Below the pieces are notes generated by a model, which had not been told where the DNA came from, did not search any database, and saw nothing but the letters and a program-made list of their open reading frames with translations. Source: Brachionus rotundiformis (Eukaryota; Rotifera; Eurotatoria; Ploima; Brachionidae). From it: 64,000 bases of DNA. This document shows positions 24,911 through 34,681 of this stretch, one piece after another (positions within the stretch are counted from its first letter, which is position 1; every line of letters begins with the position of its first letter). The DNA is taken from contig JAESIW010000200.1 in assembly GCA_016802295.1 (NCBI GenBank), positions 1,097,807 to 1,161,806 on the forward strand, in the 5' to 3' direction. Both the position numbers and the translations under genes were made by a program.

Positions 24911-25559
24911 CATTTAAAAAAAAAAATAGTTATTAATTAATTTTAATTTAATTATGAAACCAAATTACTAATTATTGTTAATAAAAGGTGAGCCCCTTTC
25001 AGTAATTGAATGAGTCTGAATAAATATGACCCTATTTAAATTCACATTAATAAACAAAATCTGTAAATTATTCAAAAACGTCAAAACAAAAAATCGAAAT
25101 TTACAATTTAAAGATAATTAAGTCTGTCTGGTGGTAAACTTTTCATACACCAAAGCTAAATTTATAGATTTTATATTCATTAGTCGGTAAAATGATTAGA
25201 TTATAGTGGACTTCTTTTCGGTTAAGCTTAAAGAAGCAACAATAATAGCAAAAAATGTGATGATTTTTTTAAAATATATATTTGGAAAACCATTTGTCTA
25301 AATTGTTGGGGTAGATTTTTCCAAATCTTAAACAAATCATGTTAATAATTAATAAAAAGATAGCCCGTAACAGAAAATTAAAGTTAATAAATTATTAAAA
25401 AGTTAATAAAGCAATTCTAAAACTTATCACTTTTAATTGCAAATTTAAAGAAATGAGATTTTGTGAAATTTTACTTCTTTTCTGAAGGTTTTACTAGTTC
25501 TGTAAATGTAACATTTTACCAAATGAGCTTTTTAAAAAAAAACCTATTCAGTGATTCGT

Positions 25560-25745
25560 ACCGACTGTTTTGTTAGCCATTTTATTTGTCTAGGTTATTT
25601 TTGAATTTGTTAATATATTCTGAATTAACCATGTAATTAGGTACAAACTTCCAAATACTGACTGCTTTGTTAAGAAGTAATATCATGCAATTTTTCATTA
25701 AACCACTGGCAGTCGATTTATCATATCCTTCCGAAATGAAAGACT
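25560..25745 (-). mobile_element. LINE 3' coding fragment related to the element at 31-32 kb
   Basis: The sequence aligns by eye with 31040-31180: both contain a TTTGTC(T/C)AGGTTA motif followed by similar sequence running to the block around ATATCATGCAATTTTTC / ATATCGTTGCATGCAACTTTTC. This corresponds to the terminal VVNVWNSLP...INFKINLDKW part of the polymerase. It is short and decayed. Confidence 0.55.
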
Positions 25746-26967
25746 AGTGGGCTAAACAAATAAAATAAAAATAAAAAATTAAGACTTTAATTATAAACTA
25801 CTTTCTTCATTAAAAAAAATAAAATCAAATTATTTTATGGTATAATAAAAAATATTAAATATAAAAATTAGTGTTGGACGCGAGCAGACTTAACCGGTAC
25901 ATTTGGCAAGCGGTCAGACTGGCGATCAGAAATTCTTCTCACCAAGATTTATGCGAGCATTTCAATTTAGTGTTAGAATGGTCTTTTTTTATAATTTTTT
26001 GTTCATTTAGAAAAGAGGCATTAATTAAAATTCATGAAAAACTTAATTAAAAAAGGTTTTGAGATGAATATTTCATAGAATTTTTATTTTAAAATAAACT
26101 TATTTACTTATAAATAAATATTGAATTAATTGAACATATTTATTGCGAAAAAATCAGAGACTTGCTGACTTCATTAGCTTTATTTTATCTAAAATTGTCA
26201 ATGATTTATTAAAAATTTGATTTTTAACTTTTGTAAACAATAATTTTCATGATTAACTGTGTATTAAAGTTTTTTTTTCTCATGAGGCTTAGATCTAAAA
26301 AAAAAAATAATTAAATAAATAAATTTCGACAATCAAAGACTCTATCTTAATATTTTTAATATTTATTTTTGAATAATTAAGATTAATAATATTTAACTTT
26401 AATTTAAAAGAGGCAAACGGAATCTTAAGAAGAATAAACATGCATTTTCAAAGAAATTATTTGCGTTTGTCCGATAGATATTCAGTTTCCCAATTACTTG
26501 ATGCATGGGTTAGTAATTTTAACAGAAATAAAATTAACAATTTAAATTATTTTTAATTTGTAGTATTTGAGCGTAGAAAGTCTTCAGAGAATTAATTAAT
26601 TTTTTTTATCAAATTTAATTTTATTTTTAAATATTTATTTTTTATTAAAAAATTTCTCAAACTCAAAGTTTAAATAAAAAAAAAATCTCTTTTTCGTTAT
26701 GGTTAAATCTTGAGAGTTAGAATTAAGTTTATTAAAATTCAAATGGTTTTATTGGGACCATTTAGGTAAAAATATCAAAGCGATTATCAAATATTTTAAA
26801 TATTCTACAAATAATATAATCATGAGTTTATTTAATTGTTATTCTATACAAATCCATTAAACTTGAACTTATCGGATTAGAAAGAAAATATTACGAATAA
26901 ATCTTGGTTAAATTAATTCATGGACACATGGTCTTTAATACCTAAATGATTATGTCCAGGAAACCAA

Positions 26968-26975
26968 TATAAATA
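26968..26975 (+). promoter_or_regulatory. TATA box of chitin-binding gene, copy B
   Basis: TATAAATA, in the same context and at the same distance from the start codon as in copy A. Confidence 0.65.
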
Positions 26976-27034
26976 GAATGCTTTAGTATCTTTTAAAGAT
27001 AAATAGAAATAAGAATAAATAAAAGTAAACAAAA

Positions 27035-27643
27035 ATGCTTGCTGCAAATATTATATTTGTTTTGAATATTTTGGGAGTTTACCAATCTCTGCCTGATAAA
27101 TACTTTATGACAATCAAAACCAAATCGCCACAAACAAACACCTCGCAAGCTGCTCTCGTTGAAAACGAAGACCAAACTCTCGAAAAGTTTGTCAGATCAT
27201 TTCCTCTTCCATCCAAATATTTGAACAACCAATGGAAAATCAATCAACAATTGGCTCAGCCAGGCAAACAGCAGTTTTTCCTCAACCAAATTCAAGCTCA
27301 AGCAATTCCTCTGCCTGTTCCAGCATTTGCTCAACCAGTGGTCCCCGCCTTGCCGGCCATAAAACCTTTCCAAATTCAACAGCCAACTATTGCTGTCGAT
27401 GGTCAAGTCATTGTTGAAAATCTGCTTGGAGGTGTTCCCTTCAACTGTTGGGGTAGACCCTCTGGACATTACAGAGATGGTAACTTTTGTGACGTGTTTC
27501 ATGCTTGTGTTCACGGCTATCAAAGAAAGACATACTCTTGTCCATTTGTCGGCGAAGCTCAATACTTTGATGAAATAACCCAAAGATGTGAATTTGTCCG
27601 AAAAAACCCACTCGGATGTGCCTCAAATATTTTCTTTCATTAA
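27035..27643 (+). CDS. Secreted chitin-binding (peritrophin-A type) protein, copy B
   Basis: Single exon, 202 residues: signal peptide, Gln/Pro-rich linker and one six-cysteine peritrophin-A domain, as in copy A. Differences from copy A are Arg14Gly, Ser48Thr, Asn69Ile, one extra Gln after GKQ, and Ile to Val at position 124 (123 in copy A). The chitin-binding domain is unchanged, and several other base changes are silent, which points to purifying selection rather than decay. Promoter and polyadenylation signal (AATAAA at 27694) are retained, so both copies are probably expressed. Substrate (chitin) is known for the family; tissue is unknown. Confidence 0.88.
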   Translation: MLAANIIFVLNILGVYQSLPDKYFMTIKTKSPQTNTSQAALVENEDQTLEKFVRSFPLPSKYLNNQWKINQQLAQPGKQQFFLNQIQAQAIPLPVPAFAQPVVPALPAIKPFQIQQPTIAVDGQVIVENLLGGVPFNCWGRPSGHYRDGNFCDVFHACVHGYQRKTYSCPFVGEAQYFDEITQRCEFVRKNPLGCASNIFFH

Positions 27644-27712
27644 TTATTTATTTTTTCTCATATATTTATTTATTTATATTCAAAATATTTAAAAATAAAA
27701 TTATTTAAATCA

Positions 27713-28359
27713 AAATAAAAATTTTTGTTATTTTTTTTTATTTATAATTTTTAAACCATTTTTCCTTGAAACTTTCCATCGCAGAACTAAAATGGTATCT
27801 CTATCACTCACTTTGTTTGCTGAATCGTTTCTTTTTTGAGTATAGAAACATTCTTTTCAAACCTCAATAAAAATAACATAAAAGAGAAGAGTAGAGCAGA
27901 AATCAATTTTCTATCAATGCTCGTCCAAAGACGAAATTTAACTTTTACCAACTTAAATAATTAATTGTAGGGCCAAGTTTGGCCTCAAGCGCCATGGCAG
28001 CTTTCCTTTTAGAAATATATGAATAATATTTTTTTCATTTTTTCAGAAATTTTTGAAAAAAAAATAAAAAATACAGATTTTAATAAAATTAATGGCTTAT
28101 ACTAAGAGAAATATGTTATTTAATAATAAATTAAGATGATTATTTTAATTATCTAGACAATAAATAACAATATCTATTTTTCAATGCATTTGCTATTATT
28201 TTATTTATTCTGTATTTTTATTTAATTTTTTTTTTAATTCCATAAAGAAAAAAACATTAATCATGTATTTTGACTTTTATTAATTATTGTGTGTAGAAGG
28301 CATTTTAATTTTTATTTTTTAAATAATTATAAAAACGTTTTATCTTTTCCTATAATATA
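27713..28359. other. Intergenic upstream of the 7TM receptor gene
   Basis: AT-rich, with no coding pattern seen. Confidence 0.5.
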
Positions 28360-30675
28360 ATGAAATCAAGCAAGCAACAAATTTTGGTGATAATTTTTGT
28401 TGTTTTTTTTGTATCAAATGCAAAAATTTGCCAAATTAGAAACTCTAATTTTGTCAATAGAATTATCTGCGAGAAGTTAAGTATTGACATGGAATTATTT
28501 AATATGAACAGCAGCAGTCTCAATCGCATCAGATTTATATACTTCAGGATAAACGAGAAAAAAATACTCGATGAAAATTTTTTAAACGCAGTTAAACTTT
28601 TCAATAAAAGAGAAATTAATTACCAAGAATTTCATTTCAAAAACCTACTCGGATTTGATTTAAATATTTTTTCTAAAATGTATAGAAATAACTCCAATTA
28701 TTACTCTTTTTACATTTACAATTCTGAAATAGATTTTTTTTATGGCACTAAAAGGCTAAATTTTTGCAATGGAACTTTTCTATTTAGGAATTTCGCATTA
28801 AATTTTGTCATTTTCAGTTTTCAGAAAGGCGTCTTATATAAAAATAAATTGTGTCCATTATATTTTAATTTTTTAAGAATTGAAAGTTTTATCATAGAAA
28901 CTTTAGCCAATTCATTTTATAAAAAAAATCAAATCTCATTTTTCAAATTAAATGACTCAATCAATCTACAAACAAAAATTGGTTCTTTTTCGCTATTAAA
29001 TGGCGAAAATATCGAACTTAATGAGAAATTCTTAGACACTAAATTGTTTGAATCAACTAAAGAATTTTATTTTTATGGAAAATTGAAATCAATTCAAGCA
29101 AATCTTTTCTCAAAATTTAAAATGGTAAAATTTATAGCTATTGATATCTATTTTGCCAGGCAGCTATTTCATGAGACCAAAATTGAATGGATCAAAAGAC
29201 TAAATGATGATTTGAAAATCAATCGATCTCAAATTGAGAATTTCATTGAACGTGTGATATTTGTCAATATCGTTCAAAAATTTTATACTGATTATTATTT
29301 TAAAAAGGATATTGTTCATATATTCCCAAATGAGGATTTTTGTCTTTACCAAGACTTTCCATTTGAGAAATTAATTCTATTAAGTATAAATACAAATGCG
29401 CCTGGGAACATTAAAACAAAATACACTTGTACATTTCTATGGATAGCTAAAGACTACCATATTTTTCTTAAAATTTTTTCTAAAATACTCAATGGAGAAT
29501 TATTTTATGATTTATTTAAAAATTTTTCTTCATATCAATCAGAATATAATTGTAATTTTACTAAATATTTGGAAAATTGTAATTTAAAATCAATAAAAGA
29601 AAATAACATGTTTGATTTATACACTTTAAAGAATATAATTGTTATATTTGATTACATAATTATTATTTACATAACACCTTTTTTATCAGTTATTTGTTTT
29701 ATATTAAATTTGTTCTTTCTAGTTTTAATTGTGAAAAATAAAAATTCGAAAGAATTTAAAAAAATTTTTTATAAATTTGTCGTCATTTATTGTCTATTTA
29801 GTTTATTTTACGTTTTATTCGCAATGCTCAATTTAATGAATGAATGTTCATTTATAAATGGAATTTTTTGTTCCAATGTTGTCTCTAATCTATTTGTGCA
29901 ATATTATAAAATTATTTTCACTGATTATTTGATGAAGATAGCTAAATCTGGAATTAATTTATCTCTAATTTTTTACAGCGTTTTCAGATTAAACTTATTC
30001 ATTGAATCTTCATCTACATTTCATAAGTTTATATCGAGGTGTTCGATATCAAAACTAAGTCTTATCAATATTTGTATCTGGTCTTTTATATCTGCACCTA
30101 AGTTGTTTGTCCATCATATTAACTTTGATAATCCTGATCTGCAATACCCATCATTCCTGCTTGATCTTTATTCTTCTTTTGTACTAAACAAAACACAAGT
30201 AACCGTATTAATCATTTTGAACTTAGTAAGTGATATTTTTGCTGTATTTGGCTTGATTTTTATCAATTTTGTCATCGATATCATTTTAGCCATCAAATTT
30301 AAATCCTATGCATCAAAGTCTATCTTCCAGAAAGCTTCCAAGACAAGCAGACAATACACAAAACTTATTTTTATATCATTTTTAATGATTTTAATCAATT
30401 TGATACTCAAATCAAGTGAAGTATTTCAAACATTATATTTTCTGTTTAGTTATACACATATATTTAACAGCTTCAGTATAATAAGAGATAATTTTCACTT
30501 TTTCTTGCGAGTAATCTGTCTTCAGCTTTTATTGCCATCTGTGATAAATCATTTGTTTGAAATGACATTTATTTTATCCAACATTTTGAATTTTTTCGTT
30601 TATTTTAATAATGATAACAATATAAAAAAAACAATAAACAAACTATTTAATGACTATTTTAAAAAGCGAAAATAA
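28360..30675 (+). CDS. Orphan seven-transmembrane receptor with large ectodomain
   Basis: One uninterrupted exon, 771 residues, very rich in Phe, Ile, Asn and Lys. A signal peptide (QQILVIIFVVFFVSNA) is followed by an ectodomain of about 400 residues with scattered cysteines, NxS/T sites and repeating short hydrophobic segments that could be degenerate leucine-rich repeats. From about residue 430 there are seven hydrophobic helices (approx. 432-458, 471-493, 528-548, 566-584, 613-646, 667-698, 726-749). TM7 ends NILNFFVYF, in the place of the NPxxY motif of rhodopsin-type receptors, and a short basic tail follows. There is no DRY motif; TM3 is followed by RLNLF. I know no named family for it. 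A lineage-specific G-protein-coupled receptor is the best guess; ligand unknown. The lack of introns contrasts with most neighbours. Confidence 0.8.
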   Translation: MKSSKQQILVIIFVVFFVSNAKICQIRNSNFVNRIICEKLSIDMELFNMNSSSLNRIRFIYFRINEKKILDENFLNAVKLFNKREINYQEFHFKNLLGFDLNIFSKMYRNNSNYYSFYIYNSEIDFFYGTKRLNFCNGTFLFRNFALNFVIFSFQKGVLYKNKLCPLYFNFLRIESFIIETLANSFYKKNQISFFKLNDSINLQTKIGSFSLLNGENIELNEKFLDTKLFESTKEFYFYGKLKSIQANLFSKFKMVKFIAIDIYFARQLFHETKIEWIKRLNDDLKINRSQIENFIERVIFVNIVQKFYTDYYFKKDIVHIFPNEDFCLYQDFPFEKLILLSINTNAPGNIKTKYTCTFLWIAKDYHIFLKIFSKILNGELFYDLFKNFSSYQSEYNCNFTKYLENCNLKSIKENNMFDLYTLKNIIVIFDYIIIIYITPFLSVICFILNLFFLVLIVKNKNSKEFKKIFYKFVVIYCLFSLFYVLFAMLNLMNECSFINGIFCSNVVSNLFVQYYKIIFTDYLMKIAKSGINLSLIFYSVFRLNLFIESSSTFHKFISRCSISKLSLINICIWSFISAPKLFVHHINFDNPDLQYPSFLLDLYSSFVLNKTQVTVLIILNLVSDIFAVFGLIFINFVIDIILAIKFKSYASKSIFQKASKTSRQYTKLIFISFLMILINLILKSSEVFQTLYFLFSYTHIFNSFSIIRDNFHFFLRVICLQLLLPSVINHLFEMTFILSNILNFFVYFNNDNNIKKTINKLFNDYFKKRK

Positions 30676-30961
30676 TTAATTTTTATCAATTAGTGAAAAA
30701 TTTAGATTCACAATTAAATTTTTTTATTTTCAAAAATTATCATACTTTTATTTTATTAAATATTTATAATTATGTTTTTATATTTTTTCTTTCTTTTTTA
30801 CTTTTTATAGTCGGTTCCATGATATAATTATTATGAAGCCCTTAACTTAAAAAGTTAATTGGTAAACAAATACCAGATTGACGATTGTCTTTTTTAACTT
30901 TTTTTCACGTTTAATAAATAGATAAATAAAAAATCTCTGATAAATTATTTGAAATGACATT
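30676..30961. other. Spacer, no feature seen
   Basis: AT-rich stretch between the receptor gene and the LINE; holds its 3' UTR at most. Confidence 0.4.
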
Positions 30962-32360
30962 TGTTTAGTAGTAGTAGTAATACTGCGACCCTATTGGGTT
31001 AAGCTTCTTATAAGCTATTGCAGTAAATTAGACTGTCTCTTGAGCCATTTGTCCAGGTTAATTTTGAAATTAATGATTGATTCGGAATTGACGATGTATT
31101 GAGGTAGACTATTCCAGACATTAACTACTCGATTTGTTAAAAAATGATATCGTTGCATGCAACTTTTCACATCTTCTCTAACTATACATTTGTCATGTCT
31201 TCTTAAGCTATACGATTGGTTTCGAGAAAAATGAATACCATTTTCAAATTTAATAATTTCATATCTTTTAATAATTTTAAAAAGTTAAATTAAGTCTCCT
31301 CTCATCCTCCTAACTTTGAGACCAGATAAATTAAGCATTTCAAGTCTTTTAGAGTAGTCAAATTTTCGAAGTGAAGGGATTATTTTTGTCATTCTTCTTT
31401 GTACTTTCTCGATTTCAGAAATATCTTTTTCAAGAAATGGACACCATGAACTAATGGCAAACTCTAAATGAGGTCTAACCAGTGCTGTGTAGAGCATTCT
31501 CAATGTATCAAAGTTTAAATTCCTGAAACTTTTTCTAATCATAGCTAAAATACGATTTCCTCGACTCGTGCAATATTTTACTTGGTTAGTCCATTTCAAG
31601 TCACTTATAACAATATATACACCTAAATCTTTTTCGAGGATTGTTTTAGATAAATTCTTTGTACCGTATCTGCTAAAAATGGTATAGTTAAACAGAGGAT
31701 TTTTTGAGCCAACATGCATTATATTACATTTTGCAATATTCAAATCCAAAGCCCAAGTAATTGACCAGCTTGAAATTGAGTCTATATCTTTTTGAAGTAC
31801 GAGATTGTCCTGAGAGCTTTTAATTACAGACAAAACTTTAGTATCATCGGCATATTTTTCACATTTATTAACTAAACGAGTCGAAAGATCGTTTATAAAT
31901 ATCAAAAATAATAGAGGTCCTAATACTGAACCTTGATATACTCCGCTGGTTACATCTAACCAACTTGATATGGATGAACCCAAAATTACTCTTGGTTTCC
32001 TCTCGCTGAGAAAATCACTAATTCAAAAATAAATCATATCGATAAAACCATATCTTTTAAGCTTATATAATAATAATCTATGCGATACTCTGTCAAACGC
32101 TTTCGGAAAATCTGTGTAAATTATATCGACAGATAACCCTTTGTTGAGAGCTGATGTGATAAAATCTATTGATTCAAGTAAATTTGTTGAACATGATCTT
32201 TTTGGCATGAATCCATGTTGTGCGTCAGATAAAAGATTTAGGTTTAAAAGAAAGGCTAACATGTGATCTTTGACCAGACTCTTGAGAATCTTGCAAATAC
32301 CACTTGTAAGTGAGACCGGCCGATAATTTTTATCGAACATTTTGAATTTTTTGAGACCTT
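30962..32360 (-). mobile_element. 5'-truncated CR1/Jockey-like LINE with broken reverse transcriptase
   Basis: The minus strand encodes the reverse transcriptase from the NYRPVSLTS motif (32330) through QHGFMPKRSCSTNLL, TDFPKAFD, YQGSVLGPLLFLIFINDL, the catalytic YADDTKV, and the C-terminal LVRPHLEFAISSWCP and EKVQRRMTKI, ending in LDKWLKRQSNLLQ at 31015. Two in-frame stops break it: TGA at 32023-32025, where a Trp is usual, and TAA at 31285-31287, where Gln is likely. No frameshift was found, so the copy is fairly young. Endonuclease and 5' end are missing, as expected from incomplete reverse transcription. Confidence 0.88.
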
Positions 32361-33780
32361 AAATAGGATTTTTAAAAAAAAAACAAAATTTGTGTTTTTT
32401 ATTTATAGAAAAACAAGTTTTTAACATTTAAAACAAAAGATATAGATTTTTTTATTTATATATTGAAAGCTTTGTTTGAAATTTCACAATGCTCAGAATA
32501 CTTCGAAATTTACTAGAAAGCCCGGCTGATTAATTACAAAAATTACAAATTGAAAAATAATTTAATGCTACTTGTATCACTAAGTTTTACCTTTCTTATT
32601 ATTCATAATTAATTTGGCTTGGTGATACTATTATTATCCCACTTATTATCTATGATCATCATAAGTTTTATTCAGAGGTTAATTTTCTTAGAGACTTTCA
32701 ACTTGTCAAGAATGCTAAAAAATAACATGAACATCTTTATGCACCATTTTAGAAAAAAATATAAATAAATTTTATTTAAAATAAAATCGAATAAATTAGT
32801 TTTTTTTACTCATTTTGATCAATGGGAAAAAGGATGTCATTTTGGGAGAAATTAATTTATATTTTTTAAATAAAAAAAATTTAACTGATTGATGAAAAAA
32901 GAAGGATAGAGGGTGATGACAGTCGAATGGATCATTTGTGTATGTAGTCTTTCACATAGTTTGCAGAATAGCTGTAGGGCCCATTGACCTACGGATCATC
33001 CAGTGTAGAATCTAATAGGACTGGGAATCTGCTATACAGCTGGAAGCCTTTAGTTAAAGCTTTTTTGTTAAATTGGCTTGGTTTGTGGTTTCAAGCTAGT
33101 CTAAATAGTTGCCGAGTTCGCAGCCATTGAGTGCTTGGATGATGATCGTCTCATTGGCTCATTAGCGAAAGACGCTGGGAACCTGCCAAAGCCTATTTGC
33201 AAAAAGAGGAGGGTAACTTTAATTTCAATATTTTATAATAATTTGTTTTTGAAATTTTGCATTGAATTAGTTCTTAGAACTAATTCCATGTACAAAGGAT
33301 GCACCAGGTGTTTCAACTTACAGAGCACGTTTTGATTTTCAAGAACTTCAGCTTTAGCATTTTTGATATTTTGCTTTTGTTTTTATACTTAAATTCACAA
33401 ACGTCTGAATTTTGCAGAGTTTTGCAGAATCATAATATTGGTGGTAGTAAAGATGTACCAAGTACTACAATTCACGGAACATGTTTACCCCTTCTGTATA
33501 GGTTGGGAAACCGGTTCCTTATATCCGTTAAATAAAAAGAAGATTTTTGATCGAAAAACTTTTTTCTTTATTAATTTTATATTTTTTTCAAAATAACAAT
33601 TGAGAAAAATTCAATTCTTATAAAAAAAATTGAAAAAAAAATTTTTTTTCATTACTTATGTTATTCAGATTGAACCGGTTTACCACCCCACTTCTGAACT
33701 TTTGAATGATTTTTTTAAAATTTGTTCAAAGGACTAACGACAAAAAATTTCATATCTGTTCATTGTTATATCTATAAATT
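32361..33780. other. Gene-free stretch with unidentified repeat-like part
   Basis: From about 32900 to 33200 the sequence is clearly less AT-rich than its surroundings and has short open frames on both strands (for example CLDDDRLIGSLAKDAGNLPK). I do not recognise them. This is probably old transposon sequence. The rest shows nothing. Confidence 0.4.
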
Positions 33781-33789
33781 AATGAATTT

Positions 33790-34400
33790 GATCAACTCAA
33801 TTAAACTCATTTTAAGTCACAGATTTAAGTCAAAGTCACTAAATTTAAATCAAAGTGGTGACTTGATTTCAATCTTTTTGTCACACAAGTCATAAGGGTT
33901 ACAAAACGACGGAAGTTTTTCAGCTTTTTAAATAAGAGCACTTTAACAGTTGAAGAGAAATATGTCAAAACCAAATTTAAAAAGGAATTAGAAGAATACA
34001 AAAATGCCAGTTTTAGCGAAGATGATGGATGCACAAGATTTTGGATGAGAAACAAGTCAAAGTTACCAGGTCTTTCAACACTTGCAAAAAAATTTTATCA
34101 ATACCTGCTTCATCAGGACCAGTTGAAAGGCTTTTTTCTAGATCTGGTTACATCAACAGACCAAACAGATCAAGATTGACAACTAAAAATTTAGAAGCAA
34201 CAACATTATTGGTATCAAATATGGATTTATTAAAAGAATAAAACATATAAACATTTATTATTTTTGTTTATTTAATAAAGATTTATACAAACTTTGAATT
34301 GAATTTTATTGTTCTCATTTATTCATTTCAAATTAAATTAATTTGACTTATGACTTGTGACTGAAAAACAACTCTGGATTTTATACAATTAGTCACTTTT
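33790..34400 (+). mobile_element. Decayed hAT-type DNA transposon, C-terminal transposase piece
   Basis: From 33960 the plus strand reads VKTKFKKELEEYKNASFSED then FWMRNKSKLPGLSTLAKK. After a one-base frame change in a run of A it continues LSIPASSGPVERLFSRSGYI, NRSRLTTKNLEA, TLLVSNMDLLKE and a stop at 34241. This is the hAT dimerisation domain (FW..n...P.Ls.lA...L.iPaSS.p.ERlFS..g.i). Short AAGTCA/GTGACTT-like motifs on both sides (33813-33890 and 34350-34370) recall the subterminal repeats of hAT elements. The N-terminal transposase is absent. Confidence 0.75.
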
Positions 34401-34681
34401 TTATTAATTCGTCAGTAAAAAAATCATTCGGAAAATATTTTTTTGTTTGTTTTGCAAAAAATTTTAATGAAAAATAAAATCAAAAATTTTTAATAATGAG
34501 TAATTTGGAATCTTTAAATGTGATACGACTTAATGGCTAATTAATTGGTATTATTTTAGTTGAATCATTACACATATTAAAAGTAATTTATTTGAAACAT
34601 TTCAATTAATTTTATTAAAATGTTATTTAACAAAATTCAAATTTTTATTTAAAAAAAGTATTATGAACAAACGTGAATAAT
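34401..34681. other. 3' flank of UBE3C
   Basis: AT-rich. On the minus strand an AATAAA lies at 34649-34644, 33 bases after the UBE3C stop, as a likely polyadenylation signal. Confidence 0.45.

Larger units (their letters stand above)
24104..26561. other. Intergenic with LINE remnants
   Basis: No intact gene is visible. Two minus-strand LINE fragments (24440-24910 and 25560-25745) are listed separately. Around 24285-24415 the sequence is less AT-rich and one plus frame reads FLFLDPDG, a stop, then LGEIYVQHLSVIATGQPKIF; this may be a decayed coding piece of unknown origin. Confidence 0.5.
26562..27712 (+). repeat. Duplicated segment, copy B
   Basis: Second copy of the 1.15 kb segment at 20659-21811, same orientation, about 5.9 kb downstream. 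The boundaries fall in AT-rich sequence with no obvious terminal repeats, so a transposon cause is not supported. Confidence 0.9.

Noticed and set aside
34029..34241. Possible small independent gene of 70 codons
   Set aside because: It is the frameshifted C-terminal piece of a hAT transposase, with homology continuing upstream in another frame.
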